DNA of 64,000 nucleotides, from NCBI GenBank assembly GCA_023455425.1, contig JAEYCM010000005.1, positions 1 through 64,000 on the forward strand. Reading direction: 5' to 3'. Position 1 is the first letter of the stretch. Each line of letters begins with the position of its first letter. The stretch is from Bacillota bacterium. GTDB taxonomy: Bacteria > Bacillota > Clostridia > Christensenellales > CAG-138. Both the position numbers and the translations under genes were made by a program. Below, in pieces: positions 42,361 to 50,363 of the stretch. Below the pieces are notes generated by a model. That model had not been told where the DNA came from and ran no database searches. It saw only the letters and a program-made list of their open reading frames with translations.

Positions 42361-43584
42361 ATGATTAAGGTCATCGTCAACGGCGCATGCGGCCAAATGG
42401 GCCGCACCATCATGCGCCTTTGTAAGCAGAACAACAGTGATTTTCAGGTGGTCGCGGGCGTTGCAATCTACCAGTGCCCGGAGGCAGAAGGCATCCCCAT
42501 CGTCAACGATATTATGAAGGCGCCCGCAGGGGCCGACGTGGTGATCGACTTTTCGCGCCCCGCAGCGCTCCCGAAGCTGGTGCAATATTGCCAGGCGAAC
42601 AAAGTGCGGCTGGTGATCGGCACTACGGGCTTAAGCGAGAACGACAGGCTCTCGTTAGAGCGGGCGTCCGCAAAAATCCCTATATTTTTAAGCGGCAACA
42701 TGTCGCTGGGCGTCAATTTGCAGATCGAGCTCATTAAAAAGGCGGCTGCGGCGCTTGGGGACGCGTTTGATATTGAAATTACCGAAAAGCACCACAACCT
42801 CAAGGTGGACGCCCCCAGCGGAACGGCGCTGATGCTGGCCGACGCCGTCAGCACGCAGTTCCCTTCCGGCAAAGAGTATGTGTTCGGCCGCCACACCAAG
42901 GATGTCCGCCGCGCCAAAAAGGAGATCGGCCTCCACTCCATCCGTGGGGGTACCGTAGTGGGCGAGCATGAGGTGGAATTTTTCGGCCAGGACGAGGTCG
43001 TTTCCATCTCCCACAAGGCGTATTCCAAGCAGGTGTTCGGCATGGGTGCGTTGCGCGCGGCGCAGTATCTGATGCACAAGCAGCCCGGCCTCTACAACAT
43101 GCACGATATCGTCACGGAAAAAGACGTCCTCTCCCACCTGTATACGGATGACGATCAGGCCGTGATTACCGTCAGTTCCCTGCCCAATGAGCCGGGCGTA
43201 TTGAGCCACATCTTCGGCACCATCGCGCGGAACAACGTGTTTGTGGATATGATCAGCGTTACAGTCCCCGGCTCCGTTTCCGGAAGCGTCAGCTTTTCCT
43301 TGCCGAAATCCCAGCTTGCGACCGCAATCAACGCCCTAAAGGCATTGCGCCCGCTTTACATGGGGATGGATATCCACGCGCTCGATAACATCACAAAGCT
43401 TACCGTGGAGGGCCCCGGTATGGCAGTGCGCCACGGCGTTGCCGGGCAGCTTTTCTCGGTGCTTGCCGAAGCGAATGTGAGTATCGAGCTCGTCACGACG
43501 AGCGAGACCAAGATCGCCTGCTGTATCAAGAACAGCGACGTTTCCACCGCGCTTGCGGTGATCGCAAAGCAGTTCGAGTTGTAA
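42361..43584 (+). CDS. dapB: 4-hydroxy-tetrahydrodipicolinate reductase fused to aspartokinase-type ACT domains
   Basis: A 407-aa fusion. Residues 1-~245 are a complete DapB: NAD(P)H motif VNGACGQMGRTI, SGNMSLGVN, and the catalytic EKHHNLKVDAPSGTA (H144/H145, K149). Residues ~265-330 and ~344-407 are two ACT domains. The second reads GVAGQLFSVLAEANVSIELVTTSETKIACCI when continued, which is the pattern of the regulatory end of aspartokinase, including the TTSE(T/I)KI segment near the amino-acid site. Ordinary DapB is about 250 aa. I infer allosteric feedback, probably by lysine, acting on the reductase. No aspartokinase is present in the window. It ends the asd-dapA-dapB set. Confidence 0.88.
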   Translation: MIKVIVNGACGQMGRTIMRLCKQNNSDFQVVAGVAIYQCPEAEGIPIVNDIMKAPAGADVVIDFSRPAALPKLVQYCQANKVRLVIGTTGLSENDRLSLERASAKIPIFLSGNMSLGVNLQIELIKKAAAALGDAFDIEITEKHHNLKVDAPSGTALMLADAVSTQFPSGKEYVFGRHTKDVRRAKKEIGLHSIRGGTVVGEHEVEFFGQDEVVSISHKAYSKQVFGMGALRAAQYLMHKQPGLYNMHDIVTEKDVLSHLYTDDDQAVITVSSLPNEPGVLSHIFGTIARNNVFVDMISVTVPGSVSGSVSFSLPKSQLATAINALKALRPLYMGMDIHALDNITKLTVEGPGMAVRHGVAGQLFSVLAEANVSIELVTTSETKIACCIKNSDVSTALAVIAKQFEL

Positions 43585-43610
43585 TAGCTGCTTCAATTTC
43601 AAAATTATAG

Positions 43611-43666
43611 AAAACGGCGGAAAACTTCTGTATACTGGATGTTACAGGAGAACCGCCGTTTTGTTG
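43611..43666 (+). terminator. Candidate terminator after dapB
   Basis: AAAACGGCGG (43611-43620) pairs with CCGCCGTTTT (43653-43662) around a smaller CTGT/ACAG stem. It is followed by GTTGT, so the T-tract is weak. The loop contains TATACT, which could be the -10 for the next gene. Confidence 0.5.
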
Positions 43667-43711
43667 TACTGATGAAACTGTAACCGCTTAAACTTTTATG
43701 GAGGCAGTGAT

Positions 43712-45022
43712 ATGTCGGATATTAGAAAAATTGTCGTGATAGGCGGGGGCAGCAGCTATACGCCTGAGCTTCTTTCCGGTTTTATCAACAGAGCATCCCG
43801 GCTTGCGGTAGAGGATATCGTATTAGTGGATATCCCCCAGGGCGCTGAAAAGCTTGAGGCGATTGGCGCCTTAGGGTTGCGAATGTTTCAGAAGCACGGC
43901 CTTACTACCCGTTTGTCATGGACGCTGGATATAGAGTCCGCCCTGCCCGGCGCAGACTTCGTACTCAATCAGATCCGTGTCGGCGGGCTTGCGGCGCGTG
44001 TGCTGGACGAACAAATTCCAAACCGTTTCGGCCTGATCGGCCAGGAAACAACGGGAGCCGGCGGATTGTTTTTGGGGCTGCGCACCATGCCTGTGGTGAT
44101 AGAAATTGCGAAGAAAATGGAACACCTCTGCCCTGAGGCGACCCTGATCAACTTTACCAATCCGGCAGGAATGGTGACACAAGCCGTCCAAAAGGCGTCG
44201 AACATCCGCTGCATCGGTCTGTGCAACATTCCGATCAATATGAAGCACCAGCTCGCAAGCCTTTTGTCCATGCCGGTCGAACGTCTTCACTTCGATTATG
44301 TGGGCATCAATCATCTATCATTCATCACGCGGGTTTGGGACGACCATGCGGATTATACCGAAGCGCTTCTGAAGCATCCGGTAGAACTCATGTCATCCGT
44401 TGTAGCGAATATACGGCAATTAGACAATCCCGGGGCTATTATCGATGCGATCGGCATAATCCCCTGCCCGTACTTGGCTTACTATTTCTGCGAGGACCAT
44501 CAGCTGAAGGAGGAACTCGATGGGCTGAAAAGCGGCGGGGGAACCCGCGCAAACGAAGTGATGGCCACCGAGAAACTCCTCTTTGATCTGTACCGGGACC
44601 CGGAGCTGACAACAATCCCCGAAGCGTTGAAACGGCGCGGAGGTTCGCTCTATTCGGAAGCCGCCCTGCAGATTGCGGAAGCGATTGCCCATAGTACCGG
44701 CAGCGTATTAACGGTCAACGTCCGAAACGGTTCTGCCATTCCCGAACTGCCGGAGGACGCCGTTGTTGAAGTCAACTGCCGGGTGGACAAAAACGGGGCC
44801 GTTCCTGTAGGAAACATAGCGCTTCCCCCGCAAGTCCGGGGGCTTATCCAGCATGTCAAGTCCTATGAATCCCTTGCAGTGTCAGCCGCACTCAATCGGG
44901 ACCGGCGTCTCGCGCAGCAGGCGCTGATCGCCCATCCGCTTGCCCACGATGCCATGAAAGCCCTGAAAGTGTTTGACGCGCTTTGGGATGCGCACGCCAA
45001 ACATTTAGGCTATTATTCTTGA
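43712..45022 (+). CDS. Glycoside hydrolase family 4 (6-phospho-beta-glucosidase type)
   Basis: A 436-aa GH4 enzyme that uses NAD+ and a divalent metal to cleave phosphorylated glycosides by an oxidation-elimination route. The NAD fold is VVIGGGSSYTPELLSG. The motif NQIRVGG is typical of the beta-glucosidase branch, ETTGAGG and NFTNPAGMV follow, and the metal ligands are the cysteine in GLCNIPIN and the histidine in GINHLSF. It is followed 20 bases later by a BadF-family sugar kinase, so the pair probably handles a phosphorylated amino- or gluco-disaccharide. No transporter lies beside it. Confidence 0.9.
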   Translation: MSDIRKIVVIGGGSSYTPELLSGFINRASRLAVEDIVLVDIPQGAEKLEAIGALGLRMFQKHGLTTRLSWTLDIESALPGADFVLNQIRVGGLAARVLDEQIPNRFGLIGQETTGAGGLFLGLRTMPVVIEIAKKMEHLCPEATLINFTNPAGMVTQAVQKASNIRCIGLCNIPINMKHQLASLLSMPVERLHFDYVGINHLSFITRVWDDHADYTEALLKHPVELMSSVVANIRQLDNPGAIIDAIGIIPCPYLAYYFCEDHQLKEELDGLKSGGGTRANEVMATEKLLFDLYRDPELTTIPEALKRRGGSLYSEAALQIAEAIAHSTGSVLTVNVRNGSAIPELPEDAVVEVNCRVDKNGAVPVGNIALPPQVRGLIQHVKSYESLAVSAALNRDRRLAQQALIAHPLAHDAMKALKVFDALWDAHAKHLGYYS

Positions 45023-45042
45023 CAATAGCAAGGAGGAGTCTC

Positions 45043-46017
45043 ATGAGTTACTTCATCGGCATTGACGGCGGTTCCTCCAAGACAAAGGGCTTATTATCCG
45101 ACCATACCGGACGGATACTCGCGGAATATACCGCTTCCGGGTCCAATTATCATATCGTCGGAAGGAAAGAAACCCATGAGGTTCTCGATTTCGTAGTACA
45201 GAATTTACTCAAGGCCGCCGGCTTGAAGATGCACCAACTGCGCTTTGCTCTGCTTGCCCTGTCAGGCGCGGACCTTCCCCCCGATTTCAGGATTTTGAAT
45301 GAGATTACTGCCGAATGCGTTCCCGGCGTTCCCCATGAAGTGACAAACGACGTTTGGGCAATCATGCGCAGCGGCCTTCGTCAGCCTTGGGGGGCAGTGG
45401 CCATCTGCGGAACAGGCAGCAATGCCGGGGTGATGCGCCCGGACGGACGCCGTTTCATCCTCAGGTCGCTGTCTTATGAGGCAGGTGGTTGTGGTGGCGG
45501 CCGCGACATGGCCGTTGAGGCGCTTCACTATCTATTCAGAGCCGATGAGCTGACGTATAAGCCGACACTGCTGACGAAGCATCTGCCCCCGCTCTTAGGC
45601 TGCGACGGTCCATTGACCCTCCTTGACCGGCTTTTCCCTGTGGATCAACTAAGCAACGAAGAATACAACCGCATTCCTCCGTTGGTCTTCGAACTGGCGA
45701 ACGAAGGCGACGAGGTCTGTCTTGAAATTCTTGAACGGATGGGAAGAATCCAGGGGCAGCTGGTCAACGGCGTCATTCGTCAATCGGGGCTCAAAGATAC
45801 GCCGTTGCCCGTCGTCATTGGCGGAAGCGTGTTTCAAGGATCAAACCCAACCTTCATCAATGCAATGCTCTTGGAAATTCAAACGCTGCTGCCGGAAGCT
45901 TATTTCGTAAGGAGCCCATATCCTCCGGCTGCAGGCGCGCTTCTTCTGGCGCTTGATCGGGTTCACTGCGGGCCATGCGAGGAAGCCTACGAACATCTCA
46001 ACGGCTACTTTCTCTAG
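45043..46017 (+). CDS. BadF/BcrA-family ATPase, N-acetylglucosamine kinase-like
   Basis: A 324-aa ASKHA-fold kinase. Phosphate-1 motif FIGIDGGSSKTKGLLSD is at the N terminus, the second motif is AICGTGSNAGV, SYEAGGCGGGRDMAVEAL follows, and the adenosine motif is near VVIGGSVFQGSNP. Relatives phosphorylate N-acetylglucosamine or glucosamine. It sits directly after the GH4 gene behind GGAGGAG, so it probably phosphorylates the sugar freed or used by that enzyme. I start at ATG 45043, inside the end of no other gene. Confidence 0.82.
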   Translation: MSYFIGIDGGSSKTKGLLSDHTGRILAEYTASGSNYHIVGRKETHEVLDFVVQNLLKAAGLKMHQLRFALLALSGADLPPDFRILNEITAECVPGVPHEVTNDVWAIMRSGLRQPWGAVAICGTGSNAGVMRPDGRRFILRSLSYEAGGCGGGRDMAVEALHYLFRADELTYKPTLLTKHLPPLLGCDGPLTLLDRLFPVDQLSNEEYNRIPPLVFELANEGDEVCLEILERMGRIQGQLVNGVIRQSGLKDTPLPVVIGGSVFQGSNPTFINAMLLEIQTLLPEAYFVRSPYPPAAGALLLALDRVHCGPCEEAYEHLNGYFL

Positions 46018-46065
46018 AAGGGTTTCGGCGCTATAGCTGCTCTTATAAAAATCCATCCATTTGGA

Positions 46066-46096
46066 ATGATTAAGGGCCGTTACGGCCCTTAATCAT
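46066..46096. terminator. Perfect 15-bp hairpin between convergent genes
   Basis: ATGATTAAGGGCCGT (46066-46080) and ACGGCCCTTAATCAT (46082-46096) are perfectly complementary. There is no long T-run on either side, but the position between the plus-strand kinase and the minus-strand ABC-F gene suits a two-way terminator. Confidence 0.6.
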
Positions 46097-46140
46097 GTGC
46101 GGGCGGAGTCCGCGCAACTAAACACGCTTCACTTTCCTGC

Positions 46141-47607
46141 CTATAACCGTATCACCTCTGTCGCCACCGCGTCGAGAAACGCGCGGTCATGCTCCACAAG
46201 CAGCATGGTTGGCGCGTACTCCTTGAGCAGGTTTTCGATCTGCATGCGGGAAAGCACATCAATATAATTGAGCGGCTCATCCCACAGGTACAGGTGCGCC
46301 TGCTCACAGAGGCTTCTTGCCAGCAGCACCTTTTTACGCTGCCCGGCGGAGAACGCGCGCATATCCTTTTCAAACTGCGCGCGCGGGAAATCGAGCTTTC
46401 TCAGTAACGTCAGAAACAGGCTGACGTCCACACCCGCGCTTTTCGCGTAGGAAATGACGTCGCCCTCCAAAAAGGACGTATCCTGCGGCACATAGGAAAC
46501 CGTAAGCCCGCTTGCGACACGCAGCGTGCCGTTATACGGGATGTCCTCCCCCGCAAGAAGTTTCAATATGCTGGATTTTCCGCTGCCGTTTTTGCCCGCA
46601 AGCGCGATGCGTTCGCCGCGCGGTACATCAAAGCGCAGACCGCTAAGCACCGTCTTTTCCCCATACCGGATAGAGACGTCCCTTGCCTCGACCAGAATTT
46701 TTGCGTAGTGTGAGAGCGGGCGCAATATGAGCGCGCTTGCGTACTCTATGTCCTTTAAGAGCTTTTCCTTCTCCTTGATAGCGTCTTCACGCCGCTTCTC
46801 TATTGTGGTGGCCCGTTTCATCATCTTGGCGGCTTTGTGGCCGATAGCGCCCCGGTCGGCTGCATGCTCCCCGATCTTTGTGGCCTCTACCCGGTCGGAC
46901 CAGTTCGCCGTGCGGGCGGCGGCATCGGAAAGCCGCCGGATCTCGCCTTTGAGCTTTTCGTTTTCCTCGCGCTCAAAGGCGTCCTGCTGCTCTTTATTGG
47001 CAAGCCAGGTAGAGAAATTGCCCTTTATCACCTGCCTCCCGGTCTTGTTGAGGGCCAGGATATGATCGACACAGCCGTCCAAAAACGCGCGGTCATGGGA
47101 AACCAGCAAAAATCCGCGCTTTGCCCTGAGGTAGTCCGCCACCAGCGCGCGCGCCTCAAGGTCCAGATGGTTCGTCGGCTCGTCGATGAGCAGAAACTTT
47201 TCCGGGTTGACAAACAGCGCCGCAAGCAGCGCCTTTGTCTGTTCCCCGCCGCTCAGTGTGGAAAACGGGCGGTAGAGCGCGTCCTCCTCCACGTTGAGCA
47301 GGGAAAGCTCCCGCAAAAGCTCCCATTTCATGGCGTCGGGCGCGATCGCATGCAGTACGTCAACGGTCATATCATCTTTATCCGGGACCTCATATGGAAA
47401 ATAGGAAAACGCCACCGGGGAAGCGATGCTGCCCGAATACGCGTATTGGCCCAGCATCAGCCGCAGCAATGTGGTTTTTCCCCGCCCGTTGCGGCCCACA
47501 AACCCAAGCTTCCAGTCCGTATCAAAGCTGACCGAAAGGTTTTCAAATACATTCTCATAGCTGCCGTCATAGCCAAACGTCAGCGATTTAATAGATATCT
47601 GTGACAT
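46141..47607 (-). CDS. ABC-F ribosomal protection protein (Lsa/Vga type)
   Basis: A 488-aa soluble protein with two ABC domains and no membrane part. Domain 1 has Walker A GRNGRGKTT, LSGGEQTKALLAAL and LLIDEPTNHLDLEA. The linker (about 195-300) is charged and helical (RRLSDAAARTANWSDRVEATK) as in the antibiotic-resistance group. Domain 2 has GKNGSGKSS, FSAGQRKKVLLARSL and LWDEPLNYID. The N terminus IKSLTFGYDGSYENVF matches the Lsa subgroup from memory. Such proteins rescue ribosomes from lincosamides, pleuromutilins and streptogramin A. Control is by a leader-peptide attenuator (47795-48010). Start ATG has AGGAGG six bases upstream. Confidence 0.88.
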   Translation of the reverse strand: MSQISIKSLTFGYDGSYENVFENLSVSFDTDWKLGFVGRNGRGKTTLLRLMLGQYAYSGSIASPVAFSYFPYEVPDKDDMTVDVLHAIAPDAMKWELLRELSLLNVEEDALYRPFSTLSGGEQTKALLAALFVNPEKFLLIDEPTNHLDLEARALVADYLRAKRGFLLVSHDRAFLDGCVDHILALNKTGRQVIKGNFSTWLANKEQQDAFEREENEKLKGEIRRLSDAAARTANWSDRVEATKIGEHAADRGAIGHKAAKMMKRATTIEKRREDAIKEKEKLLKDIEYASALILRPLSHYAKILVEARDVSIRYGEKTVLSGLRFDVPRGERIALAGKNGSGKSSILKLLAGEDIPYNGTLRVASGLTVSYVPQDTSFLEGDVISYAKSAGVDVSLFLTLLRKLDFPRAQFEKDMRAFSAGQRKKVLLARSLCEQAHLYLWDEPLNYIDVLSRMQIENLLKEYAPTMLLVEHDRAFLDAVATEVIRL

Positions 47608-47620
47608 ATTGCCCTCCTAA

Positions 47621-47779
47621 TACGAATGGAGAACATGAACGCATCCAAAGCGGCAAAGAGATTTTCAATGCGGGGCAGGAAGCCGGAGCGAAGCGTAGCA
47701 GCGCTACGCTGAACGGAAGGCGACACCGCCCCACGCGAAAAAAGCCGCCGCGACGACGCGTTCATGTTTCGAATTCGTA
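47621..47779 (-). mobile_element. 159-bp MITE-like element, copy B, in the ABC-F leader
   Basis: The inverted ends read inward TACGAATTCGAAACATGAAC and TACGAATGGAGAACATGAAC, with about four mismatches over 25 bases. A possible 3-bp target duplication TAA flanks both ends. It matches copy A (41269-41427) without gaps at about 124 of 159 positions. It sits between the attenuator terminator and the ABC-F ribosome site, so it became part of the 5' untranslated leader. Confidence 0.78.
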
Positions 47780-47788
47780 TAAACACAC

Positions 47789-47818
47789 AAAAAAGCGGCG
47801 GGAAAGCTTTCCCGCCGC
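47789..47818 (-). terminator. Attenuator terminator in the ABC-F leader
   Basis: Perfect 12-bp stem: GCGGCGGGAAAG (minus strand, 47807-47818) with CTTTCCCGCCGC (47795-47806), then TTTTTTGTG. It lies inside the leader, about 185 bases before the ABC-F start, so full-length message requires read-through. Confidence 0.88.
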
Positions 47819-47931
47819 CTGCATTGCATATAGGGCAAAACAAGGGCTAAACTGGGGCGCAAAGATGCTTTCACTTTCCCGCAATGGCACCATACGGCAC
47901 AATGCCACAATCGCCATGCAAACAAAATTGT

Positions 47932-47952
47932 TTAGCGGGAAAAAATGCGCAT
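47932..47952 (-). CDS. Leader peptide MRIFSR of the ABC-F attenuator
   Basis: Six codons and a stop (ATG CGC ATT TTT TCC CGC TAA), preceded by AAGGAG with eight bases of spacing and about 30 bases downstream of the promoter. Its last codons, TTTTCCCGC (47935-47943), can pair with GCGGGAAAG further down the leader (47874-47882). That segment can instead pair perfectly with the 3' arm of the terminator (47798-47806). A drug-stalled ribosome on this peptide would free it and prevent termination. The peptide is too short to be judged by composition; the support is the ribosome site and the pairing logic. Confidence 0.7.
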   Translation of the reverse strand: MRIFSR

Positions 47953-47981
47953 CCTTTCACTCCTTACTCGTTGTTACGTTC

Positions 47982-48010
47982 AGTATAGCGAAAGTGCGGT
48001 CCTCTGTCAA
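47982..48010 (-). promoter_or_regulatory. Consensus sigma-A promoter of the ABC-F gene
   Basis: Minus strand TTGACA (48005-48010), a 17-base spacer and TATACT (47982-47987). It drives the leader peptide, attenuator and ABC-F gene. Confidence 0.88.
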
Positions 48011-48074
48011 GCAAACGCCCTTCCAATTTCTGTTTAAGGTGCCGGTTGCGCCCGCTTGAAGTTGCCGGGGTCTC

Positions 48075-48108
48075 CCCAAAAAAGGCAACCGCCGGAGCAG
48101 TTGCCTTT
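48075..48108 (-). terminator. Terminator of the ubiD-ubiX operon
   Basis: Stem AAAGGCAAC (48081-48089) with GTTGCCTTT (48100-48108), followed on the minus strand by TTTTTTGGGG. It lies 12 bases after the last gene of the operon. Confidence 0.85.
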
Positions 48109-48120
48109 CATCATGGATTA

Positions 48121-48990
48121 TCAGTTGCGGGAAGAAAGGTATAACAGCACCTGCGGCAATGCCTGCAACAGCCAATACGTATAGCGTTCCGGGTGCTGCC
48201 TTACATCCTGCATCAGTGCTTCGGGTTCCACCCAGCGGATCTCCTCCACTTCCTCCGGGCAGAATGCGACCGGGCCGTCATACCTGCCGATCATCACGTG
48301 ATCAAGCTCGTTTTCCGTTAACCCGTTTTCAAACGCTTTTTCATACCGGAAGTGAAAAAGTTCCTCAATCGGTGCATGGAACCCCATTTCTTCCATGAGC
48401 CTGCGGGAGGCCGCATCGGCAAGCTGTTCGCCCCATGCGGGATGGCTGCAGCAGGTATTGCTCCATAGGCCGCCCGAATGGTACTTTTCTGCATGCCGCT
48501 TTTGCAGCAGCAGCCTGCCCTGGCTGTTGAATATGAATATGGAGAACGCGCGGTGCAGCCTGCCCTCCTGGTGGGCCTGCAGTTTTAAAATAGGACGTAT
48601 GGCCTGATCTGCTTCATCCACTTCCACGATGTACGCCTGCAGCAGATGCGTCACATGCGCGCCGACAAGTTCCCGTACCGCTTCGATTTCTTCGGGCGTG
48701 ATCCGGTTCACATGGATGCCCGCGGCGACGGACACATGCTTTTGCAGCCGTTCGCACAACGCGTTTGATACATATTCCGCCACCTCGCTGTCCTTATGAC
48801 CGGTGCGGTTGAAGGTGGAGGTCGTGGCGCGCGGGCTCTCGCCGTCCAGAAGGCTGGGGCGGGGAACGCTGAACGTTACGCAGCCGATGTGCGCATCGCC
48901 GCCCGAAAGCGAGACCATAAGGTCTTCTCCCATTGGGATAGCGATCAAACGGATATGGATGCGCCCGCGCGAAAGCGTCTGTTCGTACAC
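48121..48990 (-). CDS. Fusion of an LpdD-like prenylated-flavin chaperone domain with type 1 isopentenyl diphosphate isomerase
   Basis: A 289-aa fusion. Residues ~8-108 match the small LpdD domain known from gallate decarboxylase loci: GGDAHIGCVTFS, RPSLLDGES, ATTSTFNRTGHKD and AAGIHVNRI. Residues ~115-289 are a Nudix-type IPP isomerase: HRAFSIFIFNSQGRLLLQKR, YHSGGLWSNTCCSHP with the catalytic cysteine (C180/C181), AASRRLMEEMGF, and GLTENELDHV with the catalytic glutamate (E228). Isomerase makes dimethylallyl diphosphate, the prenyl source for the flavin cofactor made by UbiX in the same operon. The start is GTG with AAAGGAG eight bases upstream. Seen: both domains. Inferred: that the fusion feeds cofactor synthesis. 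Confidence 0.85.
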   Translation of the reverse strand: MYEQTLSRGRIHIRLIAIPMGEDLMVSLSGGDAHIGCVTFSVPRPSLLDGESPRATTSTFNRTGHKDSEVAEYVSNALCERLQKHVSVAAGIHVNRITPEEIEAVRELVGAHVTHLLQAYIVEVDEADQAIRPILKLQAHQEGRLHRAFSIFIFNSQGRLLLQKRHAEKYHSGGLWSNTCCSHPAWGEQLADAASRRLMEEMGFHAPIEELFHFRYEKAFENGLTENELDHVMIGRYDGPVAFCPEEVEEIRWVEPEALMQDVRQHPERYTYWLLQALPQVLLYLSSRN

Positions 48991-49021
48991 GTTCCCGGCT
49001 CCTTTCTTATGGCGAGGGTGA

Positions 49022-49612
49022 TTATGGCGTGGGGTCCATCCAGCGCTTCAAGCCCTGGTAAGAAACGCCGAATTGATCGAGTATTTTACCTACCAGGTGC
49101 GCATTGAGCTCCTCAAGCGTCTTTGGCCTGTGGTAATAGGATACCATGGGCGGCAGAATCATTGCACCCATTTCGCTTAGCGAGAGCATATTACGCAGGT
49201 GGATGGTGCTAAGCGGCGTTTCCCTTGCAACAAGTACAAGCTTGCGGCGCTCTTTGAGGATGACGTCAGCCGCCCGCAGGATGAGATTGTCCGAATAGCC
49301 GCATGCAATGCCCGCGACGGTTTTCATGCTGCAGGGGACGATGAGCATGCCTTCCGTCCGGAAGGTGCCGCTTGCGATGCTCGCGCCGATGTTTGAAAGC
49401 GCGTGCACCTGCTCGGCAAGGGCATATACCTGCTCGGGCGTATAGTCCGTCTCCTGCGCGATGGTCAGCTCCGCGCCCTTTGAAATGACAAGGTGCGTTT
49501 CAAATGCGCCGGTTTCCTTGAGCGCTTTTAGCACTTCAATCCCAAGCACAGCGCCGCTGGAGCCCGTCATGGAGACGATCAGCCGTTTGCGGGGCGTAGG
49601 CAAATCCTTCAT
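49022..49612 (-). CDS. ubiX: UbiX-type flavin prenyltransferase
   Basis: A 196-aa flavin prenyltransferase that attaches a dimethylallyl group to FMN to make the prenylated flavin used by UbiD decarboxylases. The family start is LIVSMTGSSGAVLGIEVLKAL. Later marks are ASGTFRTEGMLIVPCSMKTVAGIA and LVLVARETPLSTIHLRNML, which contain the FMN and prenyl-phosphate contacts. I choose ATG 49612, with TGAGG nine bases upstream and 11 bases after the stop of the DUF554 gene. It corresponds to LpdB of the Lactiplantibacillus system. Confidence 0.9.
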   Translation of the reverse strand: MKDLPTPRKRLIVSMTGSSGAVLGIEVLKALKETGAFETHLVISKGAELTIAQETDYTPEQVYALAEQVHALSNIGASIASGTFRTEGMLIVPCSMKTVAGIACGYSDNLILRAADVILKERRKLVLVARETPLSTIHLRNMLSLSEMGAMILPPMVSYYHRPKTLEELNAHLVGKILDQFGVSYQGLKRWMDPTP

Positions 49613-49623
49613 TCCTTCCATCC

Positions 49624-50343
49624 TCAGCTGATGTAAGTGACCCACAGATAGGAGATCGGCATCACAATCACCAACGCCGGCAGCATATTTGCAATCGCAA
49701 ACGATTTGATGCCGCTGATGCGGAGGCCCGTTGCCAGCATGATCATGCCGCCGCAAGCGGTAAAGTCCGCGATCATGGCTTCGTTTGTCAGCGGCAGGAT
49801 GAATGTGGCGCTGAAGAACAGTGCCAGCAGCACCACAACCTGGGGCACGCAGATGGTCATGACGAGATACCCGAGGGACGCCGCAAATATGGCGGAAGTG
49901 AAGAAGTCCAGTATGGATTTTGTCAGCAGTACGGAATGATCCCCGGTCATGCCTTCCTTGAGCGCGCCGAAGATACCCGTGCCGCTGGCGCAGAACAGGA
50001 TCAGGATGCCCACGAACTTCTCCATGAACTCCGCCTGGCTCTGATTGCTGCTGCCGCCGGAAAAGAGCTTTTCTACCGGGCCTTTTGCCTTGATGGCGAC
50101 GGTTTCAATGCCTTTTTCCAAGCGGATCAGTTCGCCAATCGCCGTACCGACGATAAGAGAGAGCACTACTGCGGGCAGCGTGTGCATCTTGACGATGTAG
50201 TTGACGCCCATGGACATGGAGGCGGCGCCAAACACAAGGGGCAGGGAGGTGCGTAAGCGTTCAGGAATCTTTTTCCCCAGCAGCGCCCCCAAAAGTCCTC
50301 CAAACAAAACAGCAAGACTGTTTACGATAACACCGATCGGCAT
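49624..50343 (-). CDS. DUF554 family membrane protein
   Basis: A 239-aa membrane protein with about seven hydrophobic segments. It opens with IGVIVNSLAVLFGGLLGALLGKKIPERLR, the typical DUF554 (YqgA-like) start, and has GTAIGELIRLEKGIE and an inner FVGILILFCASGTGIFGALKEG. The family has no proven function. Its position between ubiD and ubiX, 20 bases after ubiD, suggests a membrane role for this pathway, such as uptake of the aromatic acid or release of the product. GAGGGGG precedes the ATG. Confidence 0.85.
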   Translation of the reverse strand: MPIGVIVNSLAVLFGGLLGALLGKKIPERLRTSLPLVFGAASMSMGVNYIVKMHTLPAVVLSLIVGTAIGELIRLEKGIETVAIKAKGPVEKLFSGGSSNQSQAEFMEKFVGILILFCASGTGIFGALKEGMTGDHSVLLTKSILDFFTSAIFAASLGYLVMTICVPQVVVLLALFFSATFILPLTNEAMIADFTACGGMIMLATGLRISGIKSFAIANMLPALVIVMPISYLWVTYIS

Positions 50344-50363
50344 AACAAGATACCCCCTCTTCT

